Source of the DNA: Adiantum capillus-veneris
Lineage: Eukaryota > Streptophyta > Polypodiopsida > Polypodiales > Pteridaceae
Assembly: GCA_014529385.2 (NCBI GenBank)
Contig: CM043946.1
Location: forward strand, 20,390,077-20,454,076
DNA length: 64,000 bases
Direction of reading: 5' to 3'
The position numbers and the translations under genes were made by a program. The notes beneath the pieces are model-generated. The model did no database searches and was not told where the DNA came from. It saw nothing but the letters and a program-made list of their open reading frames with translations. Shown piece by piece: positions 34,701 through 45,018 of the stretch. Every line of letters starts with the position of its first letter. The first letter of the stretch is position 1.

Positions 34701-34980
34701 ATGATTTGCATGATTATGATAAGCATGATGATTTGAATGAGAATGATAAGCATGATGATTTGAATGATAATGACAAGCATGATGATTTGCATGAAGATGA
34801 TGTGATTGTGCACAAGGGTGATGGTTTAGTTGATGCTTTTTCTAGTGAAGCTAGCCTCATTGCAGATTCGATCAATCACGAAGAACCGATCTTGGCTCTC
34901 GAGTCGAGGTCTACAGAACCCCCTCAGAAAGAACTGAGCTTGGCTCTCGAGCCTAGGTCCAGAGAACCCCCACGGGAAGT
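34700..34980 (+). repeat. His/Asp-rich codon repeats in A1
   Basis: Encodes DKHDDLNENDKHDDLNDND-type repeats (GATAAGCATGATGATTTG at 34719, 34747 and 34771), followed by repeated LALEPRSREPP-type units. The same arrangement appears in A2 at 40500-40840. Confidence 0.85.
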
Positions 34981-35727
34981 ATTATGTGTTCGAATGATTA
35001 GTCGGCAGGCATTGTTCGAGTGTTTCATTCGTGATCGTTTCCTGTATTTTAATCACCGTCCTTATGTGATCCCTTTTCATAGGCATGACATATTGTACGA
35101 TGAGTACGATTCACTCATGAATGAGCACGGATGTATGCGGATTATTCATGAAAAGATGAAATGTTTGCACTCAAGGAATTCACATTCCATGTCTCTTCCT
35201 TGGCATGACACAGTATCAGAAAGAGCACAAGAAGGATTGAGCATCAAGCATAGGCATTTTCATTGTGATTTGCCACAATTGATTGACTTAGATCAGAAAG
35301 ACAAGTTTCGAATCCATTGTTTGATGAACGGTTTGACACTCCATCACTTTGTTCATCTGCATTACATGCACAGTTTTTTCAGAAGTCTGGAATTTTTCCA
35401 GTCACTTTACATGGAATGGGTATGTTCATGGTTTTGTGTTGGAAGTGGTTTCAGGACTTTTCAGCCTCAAAGACTCTTGAAGAAGGTAGAAGCATGACTA
35501 TCGACGAAGTTGAAGCATTGAAGGAGCCACAGAAGACTTTGTGTCGCTTTCGGCGCGACCCAAAGAAGAAGGCATTGCAGACCTTTATGAAGTTCAAGTA
35601 TCGCATGACCCACGCATCAGATGGGCCGTCAAAGAGTCCTTTCCAGGATTCCAAACCCTATTGGCGATCTCCCTCGACGCCATACGGTTCGGTACCAGTA
35701 CCTTACTTTGAACAGGAGTTACTTTGA
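34980..35727 (+). pseudogene. A1 ORF-X, unrecognised reading frame before the 3' LTR
   Basis: I do not recognise this product. Landmarks shared with A0 (61225-63212) and partly with A2 (40834-41521) are PFHRH, SLMNEHGCM, CDLPQL, CSSALHAQ, VTLHGM, LEEGRSM, LCRFRRDPKKKALQTFMKFKYR and a Pro/Ser-rich end about 10 bases before the LTR. It occupies the place of RT-integrase in ordinary LTR elements but has no RT, RNase H or integrase motif, no clear signal peptide and no convincing membrane anchor. It is not intact in any copy. Its conservation between copies suggests that it was once a real protein. Confidence 0.6.
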
Positions 35728-35738
35728 AAAGAAGGGGA

Positions 35739-36982
35739 TGTCACGTGACACATCTAACCCTATGTGTACGTGGACAAGCTACTTCATGATATGGGTTCAG
35801 TCAATTCAGTCAGTCTAGAATAGGAAGTGATCTGGCACCTTTGTGAGTCTGTCGCAGGCCGTGCATGTCCAGACACTTAGATTAGATGTATATCCTCTGG
35901 TTGCACACAGCATGATCATCAAATTACAATCAGAACCCATCAGGAGTATTTTTGCAGTGCATAGACCTGTTTTCCTTATTTTTGACATTTTTCACTTATT
36001 ATTTTTTAATTACTTTTGTCGGGAACTAGGTAGAGCAATTTTAGCAAGCATGTATATAAACAAACCTAGCGCTAGCATTCCACAACAAAAGAGGCAGCAT
36101 GGACTTCGCGTTCAACAGGCACCTTCTCAACAAGACCCCCCACCAACAGTTTACCTAGCGATTTTGCATCAAGACCCCAGATCCAACCTATCGTTTTTGG
36201 ACAAGATCAGCCCCTTGCGTTTTTGCATTGCAGATCAGCCTGGCAGCAACAGAAGACATATCAACCTAGCGTTTAGCAGTTTGCACCAACAGATCAGCCC
36301 TAGCGTTAGCAGATTTCCACAGTAGGATCCCAATTCAGCCTAGCGTTTTTGCATCAGCCAGAGACCTAGAGTTTTTGCAGATCTTCGCGACAGAACCACA
36401 AGAGGAACCAGCGTTTTCAGTTTTCAGCAGTCAGACATTGCAGTAGAACCCCCGAACCTCGCAGATCTCACCTTCCCGCAGCAGATCCTCTCCGCACGGT
36501 CAGATCCAACGCAGTTTGCAGATTCAGCCCGGAAAACGCAGATTGCAGCATCTACGTTTTCAACGCGTTGTCGTTGCATCGTCGTCATCACCGTCGTCAC
36601 CAACATAGAGTCAGAATTCAGCAGATAAAGATTTGCAGATTTCAGCCCTTAGCATTTTCAGATTTCAGCTCGTCTCGTCATCGTCGACATCGTCGGCAAG
36701 TCCAAGCATTGTAGAGATTTGTGCAATCAATAGTAAACCGCTCTCGCCATAGAGAGTGGGGCCTTCGGAGGAGGTTTGACAACATTCTGGTGTCGTATTC
36801 TTCTCTCTATCTCTCAATCTCAGCACCTTCATTCACAGTGTTTACCCACTTTGTTTGTGATCACTTGCACTCTCTCATTAAAGAATGGAAGGCTCTCCTT
36901 TCCTAAGTAAAAGGAACCTTGAGCACAGTTCGGAGCACTCATCTTGAGTAAAGTTCAACATTTACTTCCGTTGTACCTTACA
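35739..36982 (+). repeat. Family-A LTR (3' LTR of A1)
   Basis: TGTCACGTGACA...TACCTTACA, 1244 bp. It has TATA-like GTATATAAAC near 36051, a dense series of AGCGTTTT-type words at 36130-36420, a CGT-rich tract and hairpin near 36740, and a CT-rich run near 36800. Confidence 0.93.
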
Positions 36983-37854
36983 GGTCGAGCATCTAGTTGG
37001 GTCGACTTCCAAGACAAGCTCAAGGCTCGCTTCATGCCACCACAGTACCGGTTAAAAGAAGATTGGCATGGTCTAAAGCAAAATGGCACTCCTGTTATGT
37101 CTTTTTCTAACCGTATTTTGCAAATTGGCGTTCAATTGCGTAAGTCGAATGAGGATCACAAGGAGGCTTTCCTCTCTGGGCTAGATGAGTACATCAAGTT
37201 TGATGTGCAAGTTTTCAATCCTAAGGACTATAATGACGCAGTCAAAATCGCCTTAACACAAGAAATAGAGCACAACAAAGGCAAGCCAAAGGAGAACAAG
37301 TCGAGTACTTCTCCAGAGCAACCAAATGGTAAGCACGGTAAGACCATTGATAAGAATGACAGTAATTCTTCTTCTCAATCTTCTTCTACACCTAGAGCAC
37401 AAAAGTCTCACAAGGATGATAAAGTAAAGGCTAAAACTCAAGACACCCCTAGTTGACGCATGATGAAAAATATGCTCAAGGAATCATAGGAGGTTGGTTA
37501 ACTCTTAAAGAACGAGCCGAATATGCACGAAACAAAAGATGTTTTGAGTGTCACAGTAAAGGTCACATGAAACAAGATTATCTTAAGAAAGAAGACCCTA
37601 CAGAACCCACAAAAGAACCCACAAAATCCACATCATCTATGCATGCACTCAGTGAGCACACTAATGTGTTTGAAGTTTCTCACGACCATAACACAACATG
37701 AGTCTCTCATGTTGTGTTATGGTCGTGTGAGTAGTACACGCCTTGTCATGTTGTTTGATTCGGGTAGTATGCATGATGTGATTACTGACTCTCTCGTGAA
37801 GAGCGCACGTTTAGAAGCTCTTCCCATAGATCCCATTGTGATCTCAAGTTTTGC
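36983..37854 (+). pseudogene. A0 gag capsid, zinc knuckle and protease-like part
   Basis: Reads FQDKLKARFMPPQYRLKEDWH, MSFSNRILQIGVQLRKS and LDEYIKFDVQVFNP (retrotransposon capsid), then a Lys/Ser/Asn linker, a knuckle beginning CFECHSKGHMKQ (about 37540-37580), and VMLFDSGSMHDVI at about 37747-37785, a retropepsin-like active-site region. The same order is found in A3, and the capsid in A4. The region ends at the insertion point of G2. Fossil. Confidence 0.8.
37681..37727 (+). repeat. Perfect 22-bp inverted duplication in A0 protease region
   Basis: Arms 37681-37702 and 37706-37727 are exact reverse complements with a 3-base loop. The right arm is the normal gene sequence (compare A3 at about 44808-44830), and the left arm is an inverted extra copy. 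Confidence 0.95.
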
Positions 37855-38410
37855 TGTAACAAACTTGGTTCACCCCAAGTCAAGATTCTACCGCGACACA
37901 ACAGAGATTCACTTTAAAACAGTTCAAAAAAAAAACGACACGGCCCGACGTAGTTCCATGCCCAAAGGTATTGGCCCCAAAGACTGGCGCCCCTTCCGGA
38001 TTTTCATTTTATATTAGTATGCGTGCAAAGTACAAGGAAGTCCCTAGGAACTCACACACAAACTCTGCGTCCAAATGCTCTGAGTACTGAGACCTAGAAG
38101 ACCTATTTATTGTTACAAGGGTTGCCCCATAAGCAGAGCCCCAAAAATATAAACTCAAAAGCTTATTAACTCAAAAGCAATTATCCCCAAAAGCTTTGCT
38201 CCGAAATTTGTCAGCGTAAAATACTAAAACCAGCCCAGCACAAATTACAAAGAATCGTACGGACTACCACGTGATCAACGCGTTTTACAAAAATCTTACA
38301 AACTGCCACGTGTCAGCCTGTTGACGTGATTTCCGGCTAGTTTTCGACTGCAGCCTGTCGGCGCATTTCTCTGCGTGTCCGGGGGCCTACCACATTACCA
38401 GTTTGTGGCA
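37855..38410 (-). repeat. Family-B LTR (3' LTR of G2)
   Basis: Plus strand TGTAACAAACTTGG...GTTTGTGGCA, followed by TACCTCCCTCTTGAAAG, the reverse of the polypurine tract. Confidence 0.92.
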
Positions 38411-39450
38411 TACCTCCCTCTTGAAAGAATTGTAATCGCCCTCGATTACGCCTGCAAAACAGACAGAGGCCATAAACTGTCTTAGTAGACACTCATTGTT
38501 ATTACTTACGCACTAGACACAACACATCTAGCACTCGTACAAATCGACAATCACATCACCGGACATCACTTGACATCACATGACAAATCCCATACAAATC
38601 TCAGACCATGATTAATCGGCAACGTATTTAGTAATCGCATCTAGATCCAGTCGGGACCTCACAGATGCTTGATTAACTAATCCATATTGCAATCATGTCT
38701 ATAGAGATTTATGAGACCGAAATGCTGCAGTCATTTAGTCTTTCAATTTCTTCACTCAAACAAGTCAAGTACAAATCAATCAATATCATTTTTATATTCG
38801 GAAATTCCAGTTCATAAAGTCATACAGCAATATACTGTCAGCCCAACAATATCCCTGAAACCCAAAGGGACATAAGTGACTCTATATAAAAAATGGGGGT
38901 AATCTGTTGACAAAGGAGCGGAGTGACTCCCCTCCTGTGCAAGCCCGCTGCACTAGATTCACCCATGCTGAAATCGGGGTTCTATCGGAGTAGACTATGC
39001 TAAACCGAATGCTTCAAGGTAAAGTTCCACAATCCAAGGAGTATCTGCTAGGTCCTCCTCCTCCATCCACTTCGCATCCAATGCAGGATAGTTCTTGAAT
39101 TTAACAAAGAACCGCCTAATCACTTTACCTTTAATCTTTCTATCTTTATGTGCCAATATCTGTTCTGGAACGAGTATCTCCTCGCTTTCCTCCACTTCGG
39201 GTTGCTCATATGGCTCCCCATCATCAGGCACATCGCCTTTAAAAGGCTTCAATAGACTCACATGAAATGCATTCTGAATCTTCCAAGTATCGAGCAGCTT
39301 AAGTCTAAAGGAGATAACATTTATCTTTTCTTTTATCTAGAAAGGACCATAGTACCTCATGCTAAGCTTTGGAAAAAACCGCTCCTTTCTCTTTTTCTTT
39401 CTTCTTAGGCGTGGCTTCTCAAAACGAAAGAGCACCCAATCTTCTTCCTT
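38411..39450 (-). pseudogene. G2 pol end with chromodomain-like tail
   Basis: On the minus strand 39261-38995 reads KPFKGDVPDDGEP, then KVIRRFFVKFKNYPALDA and EEEDLADTPWIVELY, the chromodomain-like end also present in G1 and G3. 39450-39300 matches the integrase C-terminus. The 38411-38994 part is the non-coding tail. Fossil. Confidence 0.85.
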
Positions 39451-39952
39451 TACCATAGAGAGTGGGGCCTTCGGAGGAGGGTTTGACAACATTCTGGTGT
39501 CGTATTCTTCTCTCTCTATCTCTCAGTCTCAGCACCCTCACTCACACTGTCCATTCACTTTGTTTGTGTCCATTGCACTCTCTCATTAAAGAACGGAAGG
39601 CTCTCCCTTTCCTAAGAAAAAGGAACCTTGAGCACAGTTCGAGCACTAATCTTGAGCAAAGTTCAAACATTCATTCAGTGTTCTATATCACTCAAGGAAA
39701 GAACCACAAGAACCACAGAATTTATTTTGCTTGTTGAGGTCGCACGTAACCCAAGACCTCTTGGGCGTGTCGATTCCTAATCGTGTTTTTGAAGAGTGAA
39801 GGACTTGTCCAGCCTCCCCTTGCTTCTTTTCACTCATTGAGAGCGGACCGTGCACTTAGCGGCCGGCCAATCGACGTGAGGTGGGAAAAAGCAACCTTGG
39901 TGTGAGCACAAGGCCGCCAAGGGGTGCGCCCGCGGAAAAGAGCTGAACTCGG

Positions 39953-40850
39953 GTGAAGAGAAGATCCTTCTCTAACACAGATTGCAAGATAAAGAAGAAC
40001 CTCAAGAACCCACGAACCTCAAGACCCTCAAGAACCCAAGTTCCTTGTGAACTTAAGAACCCAAGACTTCAGTGGATGGTCATCACTCGAAGCAGAATGG
40101 ATACTTCGCTTGGAGATGATGAGCATGAGAGAGCTGAAGAAGAATTTTCCCCACCAGGAGGTTTTTCCGACCCTCCCCCTTTCCCATCTATGCCAAGGAT
40201 TGCACTAACTCCTATGAAGGAGTTGACGCAATTGTTTATGGACAACAAGTTCGAACCCGAAGCAAGAGAAGCAGAAAGAAAGGCCTACACAGAAAGTATG
40301 GCAGCCATAGATCGTGAATACGACGCAAAAGTGGAAGCCATAGAGCGTGAGCACGAGCGCGAGAACAAAGAAAGACAAGCAAGATTTGATCGTGAGAACA
40401 GAGCAAGAATGCAAGAGATGTTGCGACTCTTTTCTCAAGTACAGGGGCACTTTGCACAAAATCAGGAAAAGAAGACTCTCTCAGTCTCTACTTCTCCAAA
40501 GCAAGACACACAAGATTTGCATGATGTTAAGCATGAAGAATTACATGACAATGACAAGCATGATGATTTGCATAATCAAGATGTGATTACTCACAAGCAT
40601 GATGATTTGCACAAAAAAGATGTGATTGTGCACAAGGATGATGGTTTAGTTGATGCTTTTTCTAGCGAAGCTAACCTCGTTGCAGATTCGATCAATCACG
40701 AAGAACCGATCTTGGCTTTCGAGTCAAGGTCCAAAGAACCCCCTTAGGAAGAATCCGATCATGGCTCTCGAGCCTAGGTCCAAAGAACCCCCTCAAAAGG
40801 AACCGATCTTGGCTCTGGAGCCTAGGTCCAAAGAACTCTTACAAGAAGTA
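39953..40850 (+). pseudogene. A2 gag N-terminal region and His/Asp repeats
   Basis: Same layout as A1: Lys/Pro leader, MVITRSRMDTS, charged helical stretch (EAREAERKAYTESMAAIDREYD), LHDNDKHDDLHNQDVITHKHDDL-type repeats, then LALEPRSKEPP-type units. Fossil. Confidence 0.7.
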
Positions 40851-41521
40851 CTATTGATTGCTTTAGATCAGAAAGACAAGATTCGATCTCATTGTTTGCG
40901 TGTGTGTGGTGAACAGTTTGGCACTCCGTCTATTTGTTCATCTACATGGTATGCACAATCTTTGAGGAAGACGAGATTTTTTCCATTCACTTTACATGGA
41001 ATGGGTATGTTCATGTTTTTGTGTTGAAAGTGGTTTCAGGAATTTTCAGCCATGGAGATTCTTGAAGAAGGAAGAAACAGTTGATTGCTTTAGATCAGAA
41101 AGACAAGATTCGATCTCATTGTTTGCGTGTGTGTGGTGAACAGTTTGGCACTCCGTCTATTTGTTCATCTACATGGTATGCACAGTCTTTGAGGAAGACG
41201 AGATTTTTTCCATTCACTTTACATGGAATGGGATGTTCTTGTTTTTGTGTTGGAAGTGGTTTCATGAATTTTCAGCCATGGAGATTCTTGAAGAAGGAAG
41301 AAGCATGACTCTAGACAAAGTTAAAGCATTGAAGGATCCACATATGACTTTGTGTCGCTTTCGGCGCGGCCCAAGAAGCAAGCGTTGCAGACCTTTATGA
41401 AGTTCAACTACCGCACGACCCACACATCAGAGTGGGCCGGCGAAGAGTCCCTTCCAGGATTCCGGATGCTATTGGCGATCTCCCTTGACGCCATACAGTT
41501 CGGTACCAGTACCTCACTTTG
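40834..41521 (+). pseudogene. A2 ORF-X, with a 227-bp tandem duplication
   Basis: Reads ALDQKDKIRSHCLRVCGE, GTPSICSS, FTLHGMGMF and LCRFRRG, matching ORF-X of A1 and A0. The block at 40854-41080 is repeated head to tail at 41081-41307. It ends next to the LTR at 41526, as in A1. The product is unknown. Fossil. Confidence 0.6.
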
Positions 41522-41525
41522 AAAA

Positions 41526-42828
41526 TGTCACGTGACACATCCAACCCTATGTGTCCGCGGACGCGCTACAGCACGACAAGGGTTCCGTCAGTCCAATCAA
41601 TCTAGATTAGCGAGTGTTCTGACACTTTTGTGAGTCTGCGCAGACCGTGCATGCCCAGGCACTTAGTGTAGATGCATATCCTCTGGTTGCACACAGCATG
41701 ATCATAAGCATTCCCATCAGAATCCTTCAGGGAGTTTTCCAGTGCATTTACCCTATTTCCCCTATTTTTGACATTTTGCACTTCTTAATTTAAGTGACTT
41801 TTGTTGGGAATTGAGTAGTGTAGATGCATATCCTTTGGTTGCACACAACATGATCATAAGCATTCCCATCAGAATCCTTCAGGGGAATTTTCCAGTGCAT
41901 TTAACCTATTTTTCCTATTTTTGACATTTTTCACTTATTAATTTAAGTGACTTTTGTTGGGAACTGAGTAGGGCAATTTGGGTAAGATAATATATAAGCA
42001 AACCAAGCTAGCACTATTTGGCAGAAGAGGAAGGAGAACACAGGCCGCAGGCAGCAGGTTCCCCCCCCTCTCTCTCAAGCAAGACATTCTTCCCCTTGGT
42101 GGCGATTTCCTCTCAAGCAAGACCTCCCACATGCTAGTGTTTTCAGCAGAAGCCTCATCGCCATAGGACCCCAGCACCTGGCGTTTTCCATCAAGGTCAT
42201 CATCGCCACAGATTCCAGTGCCTAGCGTTTTCAGCAATAGCAACATCGCCCCCTTCCCTTGGCGTTTTCAGTAGCACCATAGCATCAGAATTTCAGAGTT
42301 TAAGGACCAGCCAAATCAGCGTTTTTGGAGCACTTCAAAGGCCCACAAATCTGCGTTTTTTAGGGCAGCGGAAGACACGAAGAACCTGCAGCAAAACAGC
42401 GTTTTTCCTTGCGTTTTTGGCAGCAACAGATTTCAGCCATTGGCGTTTTTGGACAGCACATAAAGTGCATCAATTTTCAGCCCTAGAGTCTGTCTCGTCA
42501 TCCCCGTCGTCGACATCAACATAGCCTAGACTTGCATTAGTCTCATGCATCCACTTTGTACCAGTTTCTGCAATCAATAGTAGACCACTCTCGCCAACGA
42601 GAGTGGGGCCTTCGGAGGAGGGTTTTACAACGCTTTGGTGTCGTATTCTCTTCTCTCTCAATCTCATACACTTTCACGTACAGTGTCCATTCACTTTGTT
42701 TGTGTCCATTGCAATCTCTCATTAAGAACGGAAGGCTCTCCCTTCTATAAGAATAAAAGGAACCTTGAGCACAGATCGGAGAACTCATCTTGAGCAAAGA
42801 TCAAACATTCACTCCGCTACACCTTACA
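41526..42828 (+). repeat. Family-A LTR shared by A2 and A3
   Basis: TGTCACGTGACA...CACCTTACA, 1303 bp, followed by PBS-like TGGTATCAAAGC at 42830-42841. It contains a 152-bp tandem duplication at about 41665-41968 (GTGTAGATGCATATCC repeated) and the hairpin at 42585-42606. Confidence 0.93.
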
Positions 42829-43070
42829 TTGGTATCAAAGCTTTGGCAGTGTTCTGTATCACTCAAGGAAAGAATGACAAGAACCACATAATTTTTTTTG
42901 CTTGTTGCGGTCGCACGAACCCAAGTTCGCTTGGGCATGTCGATTCCTAATCGTGTTTTTGAAGAGTGACAGGAATCCCAAGAAAGAAGGGCTTGTCCAG
43001 CCTCCCCTTGTGAATCTTTTCACTCATTGAGAGCAGACCGTGAACTTAGCGGCCGGCCAATCGACGTGAG

Positions 43071-44867
43071 GTGGAAAAAAGCAACCTTGGTGTGAGCGCA
43101 AGGCCGCCAAGGGGTGCGCCCGTGGAAAAGAGCAGAACTCGGGTGAAGAGAAGATCCTTCTCAAACACAGATTGCAAGCAAAAGAAGAACCTCAAGACCC
43201 CCAAGAACTCAAGACCCTCAAGAACCCAAGACCCACAAGAACCCAAGTCCCTCGTGAACTTAAGAACCCACAACTGCAGTGCATGGTCCTCACCCGAAGC
43301 GGAATGGATACCGGGCATGAGAGTGATGGGCAAGAAAGTAGTGAAGAAGAATTTCAGCAACATAGAGGTTTTCCTGACCTTCCCCTTCGCCATCTACGCC
43401 AGGAATTGCACCAAACCCCATGAAAGCTTTGGTTATATCAATGATGGACATGATGGCAAAGCAAGAGGCGACTCGCATTGCCGGGGAGCATGACTGTCAA
43501 GACAAACAGGATGCCGCGGAGCGTGACCGGCAAGACAAAACAGGATCGCAATCGCTCGGCGGCCGAGGAACGGAAAGACAAAAAAGCGGCAAGAAAGGCC
43601 ACCTTGGAGCAAGCTCGCTTGGCGGCCGAAGAAAGAAAGGCTACTATTGAGCGTAAGCTTGTGCAAGCGCGCTTGGCAGCCGGCACAAGAAGGGAAGCGG
43701 CCGAAGAAAGAAAGGCTACTTTGGAGTTAGAGCGTGAGGCCCAGAGAGAACAACGCATGAACGACTCGGTGCTGCATGTCCTCACCTCGAAGCCCGAACC
43801 GGCTAAAGAAGTTGGTGGTTCATCAAGTGGCGCAAGCCAAGATTCGGACTCCAACTACCCCGTCAGTGAGAAGTTGACGTCCAGTAAGTATGATGGTAAG
43901 AGCTAGTGTTATTCATTCTTGGTTGCATCAATTTAATGCTTATTTTGCGACAACTAAGAAGACAAGAAATAGCAAGGTTTTGACGGCAGCTATGTACCTT
44001 GCCGGTGATGCCATCAATTGGTACCACGCATGGCAAGAGGCATAGCTAGCCGCGCACCTAGAGGAAGCCGACGGAGACGCGCCCTTTCCTTCAATTGCGC
44101 CGACTTCCAAGACAAGCTCAAGGTGCGGTTTATGCCTCCTTAGTACCTAGCACGATTGAAAGAAGATTGACGCAATCTCAAGCAACATGGTATGCCAATC
44201 ATGTCTTTTTCTAACCATGTTTTGCAGCTCGGCACTCAATTACGCAAATCGGATGATGAGCACAAAGAGGCTTTCCTTTTTGGGTTAGACAAATATATCA
44301 AGTTTGATGTAGAAGTCTTTGACCCCGCGGATCTCAACAAGGCGGTAGCGATTGCTCTCTCCCAAAAGATGAAGCACAACAAGGGAAAGCCTAAGGAGAA
44401 CAAAACTTCTCAAGGAACCTCTCAGAATTCTCAGAACACGCAAAATGGTAAGAACGGTAAGAATGGTAAGAATGGAAACTCTTCTAGCCCATCTTCCTCT
44501 AATGCTTCGGAAAAGAACTCTCAAAATGAATCTAAGGGTAAAGCTAAAGCACCTGCAAAACCTAAGCTAACCCCGGATGAAAAAGTTGCACAAGGAATTA
44601 TAGGAGGATACATCACGGCTAAAGAACAAGTGATTTATGCTAAGGAAGGTAGATGTTATCAATGTCACGTCAAGGGTCACATTAAGAAGGCTTGTCCTTA
44701 GAGGCTAAGACAGCCCCACCTAAAGAACCAAAGGCAACCACAGCAACCACAAGCACTTTAATGAACCAAGTTGAATCTTCTCATATCTCTGACACACCTA
44801 TTGATGAGTCTCTCATGAAGTGTTATGGTCATGCAAAGGGTCAGCGTTTTATCATATTGTTTGATCC
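43071..44867 (+). pseudogene. A3 gag, zinc knuckle, protease-like part
   Basis: Leader peptide KSNLGVSARPPRGAPVEK; a MVLTRSGMDTG-like gag start near 43283; a charged helical region with repeated RLAAEERKAT units (43570-43760); capsid MSFSNHVLQLGTQLRKS and GLDKYIKFDVEVFDP (44200-44350); NGKNGKNGKNG repeats; the complete knuckle CYQCHVKGHIKKAC at about 44653-44697; then a protease-like IILFD near 44855. It is the best gag of family A in the window but not intact. Confidence 0.8.
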
Positions 44868-45018
44868 AAACGGGTTAGTACCCTTTCGACATCCCTTTCA
44901 TGTTGTTCCCACGATGTAGAAAAAATGAGAATTATCATCCAAAAAGATGAACACACATATACCGACCATATCGGATCAAAAAACATGAAAGGGATGTCGA
45001 AAGGGTACTAACCCGTTT
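44868..45018. repeat. Perfect 37-bp inverted repeat with 77-bp spacer
   Basis: Arms 44868-44904 and 44982-45018 are exact reverse complements, both containing GGGTTAGTACCC or its complement. The spacer is AT-rich. It lies at the junction of the A3 protease region and the following LTR. It is either a small foldback/MITE-like element (no clear target duplication) or a snap-back product of reverse transcription. Confidence 0.9.

Larger units (their letters stand above)
23790..36982 (+). mobile_element. A1: family-A element nested in A0
   Basis: 5' LTR in two pieces (about 23790-23950 and 33126-33661) separated by chromovirus G1; PBS 33663-33674; leader; gag N-terminal region with coiled coil (33997-34690); His/Asp-rich repeats; ORF-X (34980-35727); purine-rich AAAAGAAGGGGA; 3' LTR 35739-36982. 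No capsid, RT or integrase is seen in this copy, and the same short layout recurs in A2. It is broken several times and of medium age. Confidence 0.8.

Noticed and set aside
34337-34813. Minus-strand frames opposite A1 gag (hydrophobic Ile/Leu/Met-rich)
   Set aside because: Antisense shadows of the His/Asp-rich codon repeats.
34980-35727. ORF-X as an envelope-like gene
   Set aside because: The position fits, but no signal peptide, no clear transmembrane anchor and no cleavage-site pattern can be seen.
37681-37727. microRNA precursor or terminator hairpin
   Set aside because: It is a perfect inverted duplication of coding sequence in a retroelement; too short and no plant miRNA layout.
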